This document shows, piece after piece, positions 8,843 through 17,688 of a DNA stretch of 64,000 nt. The translations under genes and the position numbers were made by a program. This DNA is from Thermoplasmata archaeon. Its GTDB lineage: Archaea; Thermoplasmatota; Thermoplasmata; Methanomassiliicoccales; Methanomethylophilaceae. Under the pieces are notes generated by a model, which was not told where the DNA came from, did no database searches, and saw only the letters and a list, made by a program, of their open reading frames with translations. The stretch spans positions 1-64,000 of the forward strand of contig SUST01000006.1 of NCBI GenBank assembly GCA_015063285.1, read 5' to 3'. Numbering within the stretch: the first letter of the stretch is position 1; each line of letters begins with the position of its first letter.

Positions 8843-8866
8843 AATACAGTTTCCGTTCGCGCTCTT

Positions 8867-9430
8867 ATGTTCTCAATTTGGAAGGATAGGAAAAAAATGA
8901 GGACCGACCTCAGAAGTATGCCCAGGGTTCTGATAATCGGAGAACTGTTGCTGGCCTTCGTCCTTCTGCGTTATCTGATGAACTTCACAAGCATGGTATC
9001 TCCTACCGAGGGGGATTGGATCCAAGTCTGGGCCAATCTTCAGTCCATCATCGTCTCCTTGGTCATGGCGGTCCTGACCGTGTACTCCATCGTGGGGATC
9101 CCCTCTGCCAAGCCCCAGTCGTGGCGCAGTGTCGTCCGCTCGGCGATCCTCTTGAACATCATCAACTGGTTTTACATCTTCCTGGAAAGGAGGGACCTCC
9201 TAATCTCAGGAGTGGTGTTCGATGCCAGGCTTGTCGCCCTCCTGATGGTCGCGGTCGTGGCGATCATGTTGCTCCCGACGGTCAGGAAATTCTATACGCC
9301 TCCGATGATGGATACACCCCCAATGAGGGTCTGGGTGCGCTACATCTTCAACATTCCCATGGATGTGGCCGACTCTTTCAAATTCAGATATCCGGAGAAG
9401 AACGAATCAGAAGAGAAGCTCAACGAGTGA
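8867..9430 (+). CDS. Multi-pass membrane protein
   Basis: A 187-residue protein with about four membrane segments (residues 20-42, 58-78, 92-110, 125-143) and a charged C-terminal tail ending EKNESEEKLNE. It sits between the two 308-residue paralogs, divergent from the first and overlapping the 3' end of the second by 11 bp. That arrangement suggests a shared function, but I recognise no family. Confidence 0.6.
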   Translation: MFSIWKDRKKMRTDLRSMPRVLIIGELLLAFVLLRYLMNFTSMVSPTEGDWIQVWANLQSIIVSLVMAVLTVYSIVGIPSAKPQSWRSVVRSAILLNIINWFYIFLERRDLLISGVVFDARLVALLMVAVVAIMLLPTVRKFYTPPMMDTPPMRVWVRYIFNIPMDVADSFKFRYPEKNESEEKLNE

Positions 9431-10346
9431 AGACCATCCATGCCTTCTCTATGAATGTCTTCGGTTTGTCGGAGAATACCTTCTCGACGCCGATGGCGCC
9501 CTCGTGTGCCGCCATCGATCTCAGTAGCATCTCCTCGTACTCCCACTCGTCCCTTATATGGTCGTTCATCAGATGGATGGACCACAACGCGGAGATGATC
9601 GAGTAGAATCCAAGTGTGACCGCCATCAGGACCAGGAACTGCCACAGTTTGGCCTGATGCTCGAGCTCACCGACCGTCTCCAGTTTCGGAAATTCGTCCG
9701 ACATCTGCTCCTTGAACGATTCCGCGAACTCATGCTGCAATTTGGTGTGCCTGTAAATGTGGATGTAGATGTAGATGCTCGTGAACGACAGCTGCAGGAT
9801 CGTCACGAGGATCAGGATGTTGATCACCATCACCGCCAGATCGGGCTGCATGTCCCTCAGGCTGATGAACAGTGCCTGCATCATGCAGAGGAAGAGCACG
9901 ATGATGAACCAAATCAGGAACCCCTTGGTCACGTTTCTCGTCCTGGTCACATCCGCTTCGTTGCGAATGCGCCTCATGACCGAAGTGTCGCGCCCGTAGG
10001 AGTCGACGTATTCTATCAGGGATTCCATCCATTCGTGGTCGCGCTTACAGTGGTTGAGATATGTATTGAAGACCAGGTACAGTATGAACGTTCCTATGGT
10101 GTACTCCATAAGATGGGCACCCACGAAATCGTCCATGTGCTCGATTATGAAGTTCGGGAGTTCGATGACATCAGTGGGGTCTGCGATGAACCTGTTGTAG
10201 ACCCATAGGATGTCTAGAGTGAGGAGTATGGCGAACACCGGGACTACGATCATGATCAGTATTAATGCGCCAATGCGGATAATGGAATCACGTTCAGAAC
10301 GCCTCACTACACATGTTAGAAAACGATCCATCCCCGGTCTGTCCAT
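9420..10346 (-). CDS. Multi-pass membrane protein, paralog B
   Basis: A 308-residue paralog of the protein at 7892-8818, with the same layout of about five membrane segments and the conserved stretches FLTCVVRRS, VYNRFIADPTDVIELP, LQLSFTSIYIY and AHEGAIGVEKV. The differences concentrate in the soluble loops, so the duplicates are both under constraint. It overlaps the intervening plus-strand gene tail-to-tail. No family is recognised. Confidence 0.7.
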   Translation of the reverse strand: MDRPGMDRFLTCVVRRSERDSIIRIGALILIMIVVPVFAILLTLDILWVYNRFIADPTDVIELPNFIIEHMDDFVGAHLMEYTIGTFILYLVFNTYLNHCKRDHEWMESLIEYVDSYGRDTSVMRRIRNEADVTRTRNVTKGFLIWFIIVLFLCMMQALFISLRDMQPDLAVMVINILILVTILQLSFTSIYIYIHIYRHTKLQHEFAESFKEQMSDEFPKLETVGELEHQAKLWQFLVLMAVTLGFYSIISALWSIHLMNDHIRDEWEYEEMLLRSMAAHEGAIGVEKVFSDKPKTFIEKAWMVFTR

Positions 10347-10386
10347 GGATGAGGATGAAGGTGCTTTTAGAAAATCGTTTGGATGA

Positions 10387-10590
10387 TTAAACTTTCAGCT
10401 CTTTCTCCAGAACAGGAGCGGCACGGTCCATAGCTATCAGGGATTCAGTCGGCGCCGTATTGCTCCTTGACAGGTTCTGCGAATATGCGGGGGTAGTGGT
10501 CCTGAGCGGATTTAGAATTCTTTGAAGGACTCTGCTGTAGAAGACGTAACCGAGCACAAGCGCGATTGCCCCTACAGCTAACATCAACAT
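10387..10590 (-). CDS. Small membrane protein, resembles the N-terminus of CstA-type permeases
   Basis: A 67-residue frame with one membrane segment (residues 2-17), then YVFYSRVLQRIL and TTTPAYS. The order helix, GYxFYSR, TPAY is like the first 40 residues of the carbon starvation protein CstA, but the remaining 500 residues of such a permease are absent and neither other frame continues it. It may be a remnant or an independent small protein. The start is an ATG at 10590. Confidence 0.35.
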   Translation of the reverse strand: MLMLAVGAIALVLGYVFYSRVLQRILNPLRTTTPAYSQNLSRSNTAPTESLIAMDRAAPVLEKELKV

Positions 10591-10631
10591 AGGGCGGAAA
10601 AACTTAATCTAATATATAAACGGTTAATAGG

Positions 10632-10649
10632 GGCGCGGTCGCCCGCGCC
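10632..10649 (-). terminator. Hairpin after asd
   Basis: A 7-bp GC-rich stem (GGCGCGG/CCGCGCC) with a 4-nt loop lies 9 bp beyond the asd stop on the minus strand. It is followed by A/T-rich sequence. Confidence 0.5.
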
Positions 10650-10657
10650 TCCTAACA

Positions 10658-11743
10658 TCAGCGTTTCGTGATCAGACCTTTGGCGGTCAGAAATTCGGCG
10701 CAGAGGACTGCTCCTCCGGCGGCTCCGCGCAGGGTGTTGTGGGAGAGCCCTACGAACTTCCAATCGTAGATGGAATCGGGTCTGAGCCTTCCGACGGTGA
10801 CACCCATCCCGTGCTCGTAGTTGACGTCCATCAGGACCTGGGGCCTGTTGTCCTCCTCAAGGTACTTGATGAACTGTTTCGGAGCATTGGGCAGGTTGAG
10901 GTCCTGGGGCTCTCCCTTGAACTTCTCCATGGCCTCGATGAGCTGTTCCTTGGTCGCAGGCTTCTTAAGCTTGACGAAGACCGATGCGGTGTGTCCATAC
11001 AGTACAGGCACACGAATGCATTGGCTGGTGATCTTTGGGGTGGTCGCGGGGACGATCTCTCCGTTCTCCACCTTACCCCAGATACGCATGGGCTCCCTTT
11101 CGCTCTTCTCCTCCTCTCCGGAGATGAAGGGGATGATGTTGCCGACCATCTCGGGCCAGGAATCGAAGTTCTTTCCGGCCCCAGATATGGCCTGGTAGGT
11201 GCTGACGACGACCTCGTACGGCTCGAACTCCTTCCATGCCTCCAACACAGGGGTGTAGCTCTGGATGGAGCAGTTGGGTTTCACCACGATGAATCCGCGC
11301 TTGGTGCCGAGACGCTTCTTCTGGGCTTCGATGACCTCCACGTGATGGGGGTTGATCTCGGGAAGGATCATGGGGACGTCGGGGGTCCATCTGTGGGCAC
11401 TGTTGTTGGATACGACGGGGATCTCGCGTTTGGCGTAGTCCTCCTCGATCTTCTTGATCTCCTCCTTGGACATCGCAACGGCACTGAACACGAAGTCGAC
11501 CTTGCTGCAGATGTCGTCGATGTCGGCTACATTCTGGACTATCATGCCTTTGACGTTCTCGGGGAGGGGGGTCTCGATGCTCCAGCGTCCGCCAAGAGCC
11601 TCTTCATAAGTCTTTCCTGCGGAGCGCTCGCTTGCAGCCAGAACAACGATCTCATACCAGGGGTGGTCCGCCAGAAGGGATACGAATCTCTGTCCCACCA
11701 TACCGGTTGCCCCCAGAATACCTACCTTGAGTTTCTCAGACAT
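10658..11743 (-). CDS. asd: Aspartate-semialdehyde dehydrogenase
   Basis: A 361-residue enzyme of the archaeal/fungal Asd group. The NADP-binding loop GILGATGMVGQRF is at residues 8-20, the catalytic cysteine is in VVKPNCSIQSY near residue 157, and a conserved substrate-binding region reads STYQAISGAG. It reduces aspartyl phosphate to aspartate semialdehyde, the branch point to lysine, threonine and methionine. It is full length with its own promoter (TATA at 11788-11797), and no other amino-acid genes are adjacent. Confidence 0.95.
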   Translation of the reverse strand: MSEKLKVGILGATGMVGQRFVSLLADHPWYEIVVLAASERSAGKTYEEALGGRWSIETPLPENVKGMIVQNVADIDDICSKVDFVFSAVAMSKEEIKKIEEDYAKREIPVVSNNSAHRWTPDVPMILPEINPHHVEVIEAQKKRLGTKRGFIVVKPNCSIQSYTPVLEAWKEFEPYEVVVSTYQAISGAGKNFDSWPEMVGNIIPFISGEEEKSEREPMRIWGKVENGEIVPATTPKITSQCIRVPVLYGHTASVFVKLKKPATKEQLIEAMEKFKGEPQDLNLPNAPKQFIKYLEEDNRPQVLMDVNYEHGMGVTVGRLRPDSIYDWKFVGLSHNTLRGAAGGAVLCAEFLTAKGLITKR

Positions 11744-11787
11744 GGTTATCAGCCCATAGATTGAATTGTAATCTGGGGTAACAGGCT

Positions 11788-11797
11788 GATTATATAA
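11788..11797 (-). promoter_or_regulatory. TATA box of asd
   Basis: An ATTATATAAT element lies about 45-54 bp before the asd ATG on the minus strand, predicting a short leader. Confidence 0.45.
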
Positions 11798-11803
11798 TTA
11801 ATT

Positions 11804-11820
11804 GGGGGACGGAGTCCCCC
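11804..11820 (-). terminator. Hairpin after the 119-residue membrane gene
   Basis: A perfect 7-bp stem GGGGGAC/GTCCCCC with a 3-nt loop, 9 bp after the minus-strand stop at 11829 and followed by an A/T-rich run. Confidence 0.55.
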
Positions 11821-11828
11821 TAGAAGAA

Positions 11829-12188
11829 TCAATTCGATTTCTTGCGCACTGCGATCGTTATCAGGTAAAGGACGACGATTGCGATTGCGAAGACCGCTGT
11901 GAATATGAGGTTATCAGCGTACTGGTAGACGATGATGGCCCCTCCCACTGCGATCAGGATGAATCCGTAGAGCGTGGCTGCTCCCGAATCGGATGTTCCG
12001 TAACGGTCGGGTTCGCTGCTCCTGAGGAATGCAGATAGCAGCTCGTAGACACCGAACACCAGTATCGGCAGACCGATAGCAGGTAACCAGAGTCCCGTGA
12101 AGTAGTAGTACAGCAGTCCGATGACAACTGCAATCAGAACGACCGCTGCCGTGATCGCTCCCCAATTTCTGTCGCCTCCTTCGCTCAT
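11829..12188 (-). CDS. Small multi-pass membrane protein
   Basis: A 119-residue protein with about four membrane segments (roughly residues 10-30, 36-54, 72-90, 93-112) and a KKSN tail. The ATG at 12188 is chosen over the one at 12203, because GGAGGAA sits at the right distance before it and would otherwise be inside the coding region. No family is recognised. It is a single gene with a hairpin after the stop. Confidence 0.65.
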   Translation of the reverse strand: MSEGGDRNWGAITAAVVLIAVVIGLLYYYFTGLWLPAIGLPILVFGVYELLSAFLRSSEPDRYGTSDSGAATLYGFILIAVGGAIIVYQYADNLIFTAVFAIAIVVLYLITIAVRKKSN

Positions 12189-12263
12189 TGTGTGTTCCTC
12201 CATATGGATTTTGCAAGATGCGAATGGCAGTGCTGATATTTACACAATGGCGCTTGGGAAGGC

Positions 12264-14036
12264 TCACTGTTCTTCGGTCTTCTGCTCTTCTTCCTTGTGC
12301 TCATAGGGCAGGTCGGGAAGTGCGGGACCCTTCTTCTTGAAGATCATCTTCCAGAGGTGATACATCACCAGCACGATGAGCACCAATATCGCAACGACCA
12401 CGTGGTAGATCGTACCGAGGTTGTTCGGAACGACGATGATTATCAGGATGTCGAGAGCACCTGCGAGGATCATGGGGTTGATGAACTCATAGAACTTGCT
12501 CTCGTTCTCGCTCAGATTCATGGATTCGGCTGCTTTCCTCTTTCCGACGTCCATGATGTACAGGACCAGACGAAGGTTCGATATGAGCCCTTTGCAGGGT
12601 ATCAGCAGAATGAGGAAGTTCACTGCAACTATGCCTGTTCTCCACCACACCTCTTGGCCTCCGAAGTGTGTGACCAGCCATTCTGTCAGGAAATCATATG
12701 AGAAGAAGAACAGGACCTCTATGATAATTATCAGGAATGCGTCGAAGTAGATGTTGGCGAGACCCTTGGAGAAAGCTTCCTTCGTTCCTGTTGCGACATT
12801 CTCGAGACTCGTGTAGACGTTGTCCCTGATCGCTGTGAGCTTGTGCCCTATGCCCTTGATAGGTGCGGGCGTATGCTTCTCCAATCCAGTGAATGTCCTG
12901 TCCGCATATCTTGTGAATATCGGCAATGTGATCATCGAGACCAATGCGGCACCGATGACCGATGAATAGAAGTTGATGTCGACGACTCCGTTGTCCAGAG
13001 CCTGCTTCGAGATGATGAACGCAAATTCTCCCATGGCGCATAGGCTGATCGCGGAAAGGAATCCGATACGGTTGTCCCCGTTGCCGATCCAGTAACCGAG
13101 ATAGACTGTGGCGCTCTTGCATACCGCGAATACGGCGAAGATGATGAAGATAAGGCCTATGTTGTCGGCGAGACTGCTGAGCGTGACCTCCATTCCCACC
13201 GAGATGAAGAACATCGCCATGAACAGGCTCTTCAGAGGTTCTACGAAGTGCTCGACAGCATCCTTCGGACGGGATGTTCCCACGATTATTCCCATCAGGA
13301 ATGCCCCGATAGCGACGGACAGGCCCATCTTTGTTCCTGCGTAGCACAGTGTGAACAATCCGCCGAGACAAAGAAGGGAAATCAGTTCGTCGTTGGATCT
13401 CTTGTACATCCAATCTATGACGCGGGGGACGATGAGCAGTCCTGCGGTGAAACAAGCGATCATGAAGATCGCAATCTGAATGATGAGAAGGGCCAGGTCA
13501 TCTGCGCTCATCTCGCTTCCGACGAGCATAGGCGTCAGCATGGACAGCATGATGACCTGTCCGATGTCCTCCATGATTGTAATGAGGACGAGCGTCTCGA
13601 TGTTCTCCTTATCCAATGTCCCCTGTGATTTCAGTACGGCCATCACGACGGCTGTACTGGAACCGGAGATGATACATCCCAAACAGATACTCTGGAGCAT
13701 ATTGAATCCTAGGAATGTACCGGCCAGTATTCCGCCTATGACCATCAGGGGCAATTGGACGAGTGCAACGACGATTGCGAATCTTCCCTGTTTCTTCAGT
13801 TTACGAAGGTCGATCTCCATACCGATGGAGAACATCAGCATGATCAAACCGAGCTCCGAGAAGACTTCCACGACATTCATACCGCTCTCGTCGATACTCA
13901 GATAGTTCGCGATGATGATACCTGCCGCCAGGAATCCGATCAGCGGCGGGAACTTCAGTCTGCTCATGACTATCGATAAGAAAGCGGCCAGAAGGACCAG
14001 GGTTGCCATTGACGCTATGAGCACGACTTCATCCAT
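12264..14036 (-). CDS. CPA2-family monovalent cation:proton antiporter with extra C-terminal membrane domain
   Basis: A 590-residue protein; the ATG at 14036 (MDEVVLIASM) is favoured over an upstream arginine-rich extension. Residues 1-385 form a Na+/H+ exchanger (KefB-like) domain with FPPLIGFLAAGIII, GCIISGSSTAVVMAVLKSQG and VGMEVTLSS. Instead of the usual cytosolic TrkA-N/RCK domain, residues about 400-560 hold a linker and about four more membrane segments, then an acidic tail (KEEEQKTEEQ). A paralog with the same layout lies at 19011-20864. It probably exchanges K+ or Na+ for protons. Confidence 0.85.
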   Translation of the reverse strand: MDEVVLIASMATLVLLAAFLSIVMSRLKFPPLIGFLAAGIIIANYLSIDESGMNVVEVFSELGLIMLMFSIGMEIDLRKLKKQGRFAIVVALVQLPLMVIGGILAGTFLGFNMLQSICLGCIISGSSTAVVMAVLKSQGTLDKENIETLVLITIMEDIGQVIMLSMLTPMLVGSEMSADDLALLIIQIAIFMIACFTAGLLIVPRVIDWMYKRSNDELISLLCLGGLFTLCYAGTKMGLSVAIGAFLMGIIVGTSRPKDAVEHFVEPLKSLFMAMFFISVGMEVTLSSLADNIGLIFIIFAVFAVCKSATVYLGYWIGNGDNRIGFLSAISLCAMGEFAFIISKQALDNGVVDINFYSSVIGAALVSMITLPIFTRYADRTFTGLEKHTPAPIKGIGHKLTAIRDNVYTSLENVATGTKEAFSKGLANIYFDAFLIIIIEVLFFFSYDFLTEWLVTHFGGQEVWWRTGIVAVNFLILLIPCKGLISNLRLVLYIMDVGKRKAAESMNLSENESKFYEFINPMILAGALDILIIIVVPNNLGTIYHVVVAILVLIVLVMYHLWKMIFKKKGPALPDLPYEHKEEEQKTEEQ

Positions 14037-14275
14037 TTTATGCGTACCTCGGATTAGGGTGAGTTGTCGTAACGGCCCTTTTATTATATACTTTCGCACG
14101 ACTGAACGATGCATGTTTTTGGTTTTTTCACTTCATTCGGACATGTTTTTCGGTTTTTAGGTTGGATGAATAATATAACCATGTTCAGACTTAACATCCC
14201 TTGGTTGTTTTCTGAAAAATCGATACTGGTACATATCAAAAAAAATGGTAAGAAATGCTTGATTTTTAGGAAAAC

Positions 14276-14285
14276 ACTATATATA
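14276..14285 (+). promoter_or_regulatory. TATA box of the 199-residue membrane gene
   Basis: The TATATATAG element is about 25 bp before the ATG at 14306, so the transcript is predicted to be leaderless or nearly so. The spacer 14037-14305 otherwise shows only a pair of short direct repeats (CATGTTTTT-type) near 14111 and 14141. Confidence 0.55.
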
Positions 14286-14305
14286 GACTATGCGATTTCG
14301 AAGGC

Positions 14306-14905
14306 ATGGCATTCTTTAGCGCTAAAAACGCGGGATTGGCATTCATGATTGTGGCAGTGCTGTCCATCATCTCAGCAATTGCCCTCATCGTCATGTCAAT
14401 CATGGACGTGGATGTGGAGTCCATCAAGGCCCACGAGTTAACATATTTCATCATTCTTGCAATCGGAGAGGTCATCTGTGCATGCCTGTACTTCACATAC
14501 GGACAGAAAGTCAGGAGTGGAGCAATTGACAAGAAGATCGATATTCTCGCCAACTATGTCAAGATCGTAGGAATCACAACAATCATCGGCGGACTCTTCT
14601 CTGCTGTTGCAGTGATCGTTGAGGGCGGAGATCTCGGATCTGCTCTTGTCGGAGCAATAATCGCAATCGTCCTCGGTCTTATCATCTTGTTCATCGCGAG
14701 CAAGATCAACGATGGAAAGCAGACCACCGGAGACAAGCTCATTTGGATCATTCTCCTCGTTGTGTTTGTCATCTGTCTGCTCTGGGCAATCCTGGAGATC
14801 ATCGCAATCATCACCATCATCAGCGGTATCTGCGACCTGATCATCTTCTCCTTCATGATCCTCCTCCTCATTGACGAAGACGTTAAGAAAGAGATGGGAA
14901 TCTGA
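14306..14905 (+). CDS. Multi-pass membrane protein
   Basis: A 199-residue protein with about five membrane segments: residues 8-30, 45-62, 88-104, 112-132 and a long one near 145-190. Very hydrophobic isoleucine-rich helices alternate with short polar loops such as KINDGKQTTGDK. It ends with the acidic tail DEDVKKEMGI. A strong TATA box 25 bp upstream and a UUCG-type terminator show a single-gene unit, probably well expressed. The family is not recognised. Confidence 0.7.
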   Translation: MAFFSAKNAGLAFMIVAVLSIISAIALIVMSIMDVDVESIKAHELTYFIILAIGEVICACLYFTYGQKVRSGAIDKKIDILANYVKIVGITTIIGGLFSAVAVIVEGGDLGSALVGAIIAIVLGLIILFIASKINDGKQTTGDKLIWIILLVVFVICLLWAILEIIAIITIISGICDLIIFSFMILLLIDEDVKKEMGI

Positions 14906-14931
14906 TTCTGTAAGACCAGATAAACTTTTCA

Positions 14932-14960
14932 AGGGGCTTCGGCCCCTATACCTTTCTTTT
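14932..14960 (+). terminator. UUCG-tetraloop terminator
   Basis: The perfect stem AGGGGC/GCCCCT closes a TTCG loop (14932-14947), and a pyrimidine-rich run CCTTTCTTTTCC follows. It ends the 199-residue membrane gene's transcript. Confidence 0.75.
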
Positions 14961-15064
14961 CCACTTTCGGACTTATTTTCGGGATGCTGGATTGCTCTCT
15001 TGTGCAAAGTTGTTCGGTCACCCCCCTGTGAGATTCTTAAACTGTTGCGGATGTAAGGCATTCC

Positions 15065-15586
15065 GTGACGCATAACGATGACATGAGAAGGCTGATGTCC
15101 AGAGCATTGGTGGAATTGGACCGCAGTTTCGGAAGGTACGACTCGGGCAGGGTGATATCGGGTAACAAGGTCCCGTCCTACAAGGATGTCATCGACAAGG
15201 AGGATCCGCTCAGGCTGACGCAGAGAGTCCTGGTGAACCCTGTGATGGAGTACCTCGGATACGCATCCATGTTCTCGGAGGATGTTTTCAGCGGTAAGGT
15301 CCCCGGTGTATCATTGGCGACCGTATCGATGAATTCGGTACTGTCATCTGCATCGTCCAGGGTGTTCTCGGCCATGAATGCGGACCATGCATCCCTTGGG
15401 ATCGCCACCGATGGGTTCCGTTGGGCTTTGGCCGTCAGGAGGGGGTGTGTGAACAGGATCTGTGCAATGTCCGATCTGCGGCCCTATTACATCGAGATAC
15501 TCGACAGGGATAGGTTCCGCGAGGCCTATACGGAGGATGACAGAGCGCTGTCGGAGTTTCTACAAACCTTTACTAAAAACCGCTAA
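15065..15586 (+). CDS. Hypothetical protein with weak resemblance to type I restriction HsdR N-terminal domains
   Basis: A 173-residue cytosolic protein; the start is GTG 15065 or ATG 15083. The pattern RLTQRVLVNPVMEYLGY followed by a later GIATDGFRWALA and DLRPYY is like the N-terminal fold of HsdR-type proteins, but the catalytic PD-(D/E)xK residues are not obvious and no helicase domain follows. It stands alone without partner genes, so a nuclease role is not supported. It may be a repurposed domain. Confidence 0.5.
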   Translation: MTHNDDMRRLMSRALVELDRSFGRYDSGRVISGNKVPSYKDVIDKEDPLRLTQRVLVNPVMEYLGYASMFSEDVFSGKVPGVSLATVSMNSVLSSASSRVFSAMNADHASLGIATDGFRWALAVRRGCVNRICAMSDLRPYYIEILDRDRFREAYTEDDRALSEFLQTFTKNR

Positions 15587-15618
15587 GCTTTATCATCTGT
15601 TGCTCTTTTCCTTCAAAT

Positions 15619-16725
15619 ATGACGGGAAAGGCCATCGCACTCCTTCTGTTGGCAGCTATCGTAGCGGTAGCAGCCGTTGCAGTGGTGGCCATGTCGTCTG
15701 ATGATGGGCCCGATCCGGTCGTAGATCCGGACGATCCCGTCTCAGATCCCCTTCCCAAGGGGATTTCCTTCGATGAGAAGACCGGTGTTCTGAAATCCAA
15801 GAGCGAGGTCACATGGAATGTCATCGACGAGCTGAAGGAGTTCTATAAGTTCGACAGAGGGAAGAGCACCCCACAGAGAGTCCTCGAACCCGTCACAAGC
15901 AAGAGCATAACACTTTCACCCGGACTGTATACGATCACGGTCGGAGAGGATACCTTCCAGCTGGTCGTGGATGGAACGCATACGAACACTGCATCATGGA
16001 AGTACTACTTCAACGGGGAGACATATGATGTGTCCGTGACATACGACATCAGCATATCGGAGCTCGCCAAGATAACCGTTGAGAACTGTGAGTACAACAG
16101 CAGTCTCAAACCTTCTCAGGCACATCCCTTCAAAGAGCTTCCCCAACAGGTATATGTCGGAGACACCGCGCGTTCGATAGTGAAGCAGCTGGAAACAAGG
16201 TTCGTCCAGATCGGAGGCGATATGGCCGACAGGCAGTCGTATGCCGATTTCCTTGTATCCTTTGCACAGTTGGGAATCAAATATCCCGATAGAGTCGACG
16301 ACTCCACAGACAAGCTGGTCTGGGGACAGAGCGAATACTGGGCAAACAGCCTCGAGACGATGTTCTTTATGAAAGGGGACTGCGAGGATTCGGCGGCGGT
16401 CGCATGTTCTATCTTCAAAGCAGCAGGATACGATACCGCGATGGTCGGAATACCTGGACATGTGGCGGCAGGAGTCGTATTGACCGATTTCAGGGAAGTC
16501 ACGCCTCAGGAGATTTCGAAGTACAACAAGTTCTACACCAGTTTCAAATTGGGAGCGTCAGCATCAGTGGTCGAGACGGATCCGCAGGATGTCATATACT
16601 ACGGAGTGGACACAACCTGGGGGCAGCTTCCCGTCGGGTACATGCTCGGAGGATCCGTAGATACGATCAACAAATCCACCATGTGGTGGGGAATGGCAGG
16701 ATTCTATCCCGTTTCCTCAAACTGA
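15619..16725 (+). CDS. Secreted or anchored transglutaminase-like protein
   Basis: A 368-residue protein with an N-terminal membrane segment (residues 4-25) and a D/P-rich linker, so it is exported. The C-terminal half is a transglutaminase-like cysteine protease fold: catalytic Cys in MKGDCEDSAAV (near residue 255), His in IPGHVAAGV (near 281) and Asp in YYGVDTTWGQLP (near 330). Such domains act as peptidases or transamidases on surface proteins. The gene overlaps the convergent MBL-fold gene by 9 bp. Confidence 0.8.
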   Translation: MTGKAIALLLLAAIVAVAAVAVVAMSSDDGPDPVVDPDDPVSDPLPKGISFDEKTGVLKSKSEVTWNVIDELKEFYKFDRGKSTPQRVLEPVTSKSITLSPGLYTITVGEDTFQLVVDGTHTNTASWKYYFNGETYDVSVTYDISISELAKITVENCEYNSSLKPSQAHPFKELPQQVYVGDTARSIVKQLETRFVQIGGDMADRQSYADFLVSFAQLGIKYPDRVDDSTDKLVWGQSEYWANSLETMFFMKGDCEDSAAVACSIFKAAGYDTAMVGIPGHVAAGVVLTDFREVTPQEISKYNKFYTSFKLGASASVVETDPQDVIYYGVDTTWGQLPVGYMLGGSVDTINKSTMWWGMAGFYPVSSN

Positions 16726-17550
16726 CGACGGCGGGATCCATTCATCGTCGAACGTTTCCGCCTCTGAGAATTTCAATTCGTCACCGACATTCAACACCAT
16801 CAGGTCATGGCCAGCAATGGTCCTGATCCCTGTTGCTTCCTGTGCTAATGCGGCTTCCTTATCCGGTCCTCTGCGGATTATCACGACCCCGAGATGGATG
16901 AAGATGGCGATCTCGGGTTTCACGATGTCTATGAACTTTATCGCATCGTCTGTGCATAGATGATACTTGATGCGGTTGCCCATGGGGGTGGTGACTGGAA
17001 GGATGAGCACGCGCGTACCGACGTATTGTTCAGCGATCTCCTCGGTGAATTCGGTGTCGCTAACGTATGAAACGAGACCTCCGCTGGTGTGGAAGACGAA
17101 TCCTACATTGGTGGGATCGCTGTGCTTCGCATATTTGATGTCCACCTGCATGCCGTCGATATCTAGGACGTCGCCGGGCCGGAATACCTGATAGCCGTCA
17201 ACGATGCCGAGATGGTATTTTGATATGCAAGGGCCGAGTCCCCCTTCGCCTTCCAGAACCGTGGGGGAGCCGTAGATGCGTCCTCCTCTTTTCCATCCTC
17301 CGCGGGACATTCCCTCGGCCACCGATTCCGCATCGGAATAATGGTCGGGATGGCAGTGGGAGACGATCATCGATGTGGTGTTGTTCACATCGTAATGGAT
17401 CCGATGCATCTGCACGAGAGCCCCGGGCCCCGGGTCCACGTTCAGCATCTTCCCGTCATGCTCTATGAGCATCCCTCCGGTGGACCGGACCTGATACATG
17501 GTGGTGTGCCTGCCTCCACCTGTGCCGAGGAATGTGATGCGGAACGACAT
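16717..17550 (-). CDS. Metallo-beta-lactamase fold hydrolase
   Basis: A 277-residue protein starting at ATG 17550 (MSFRITFLGTGGGRH). It carries the metal motif SHCHPDHYSD near residue 80, an aspartate in SDTEF near 178 and a late histidine in IFIHLGV. The layout fits the RNase Z/PhnP-like branch of MBL-fold enzymes, acting on nucleic acids or phosphodiesters, but the substrate cannot be told. It is convergent with the transglutaminase gene. Confidence 0.8.
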   Translation of the reverse strand: MSFRITFLGTGGGRHTTMYQVRSTGGMLIEHDGKMLNVDPGPGALVQMHRIHYDVNNTTSMIVSHCHPDHYSDAESVAEGMSRGGWKRGGRIYGSPTVLEGEGGLGPCISKYHLGIVDGYQVFRPGDVLDIDGMQVDIKYAKHSDPTNVGFVFHTSGGLVSYVSDTEFTEEIAEQYVGTRVLILPVTTPMGNRIKYHLCTDDAIKFIDIVKPEIAIFIHLGVVIIRRGPDKEAALAQEATGIRTIAGHDLMVLNVGDELKFSEAETFDDEWIPPSSV

Positions 17551-17657
17551 GATATGCCCCAGAACTATACATCGGTGTAGTCTGTGCATCAATATATCCG
17601 TTCCTAATCGGGGGACTTTCCAAATGATTTTGGTATACCGTAGGGAGTATAGTTACA

Positions 17658-17665
17658 TTTTATAT
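17658..17665 (+). promoter_or_regulatory. TATA box of the deaminase gene
   Basis: TTTATATC is placed so that transcription would start near 17685, just upstream of the ATG at 17689. This argues against the ATG at 17677. Confidence 0.55.
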
Positions 17666-17688
17666 CGCACGTAAAGATGCGGAGAAAC

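Noticed and set aside
10632-10649. GC-rich hairpin as a possible small RNA
   Set aside because: Only 18 bp, directly after the asd stop; a transcript-end hairpin explains it.
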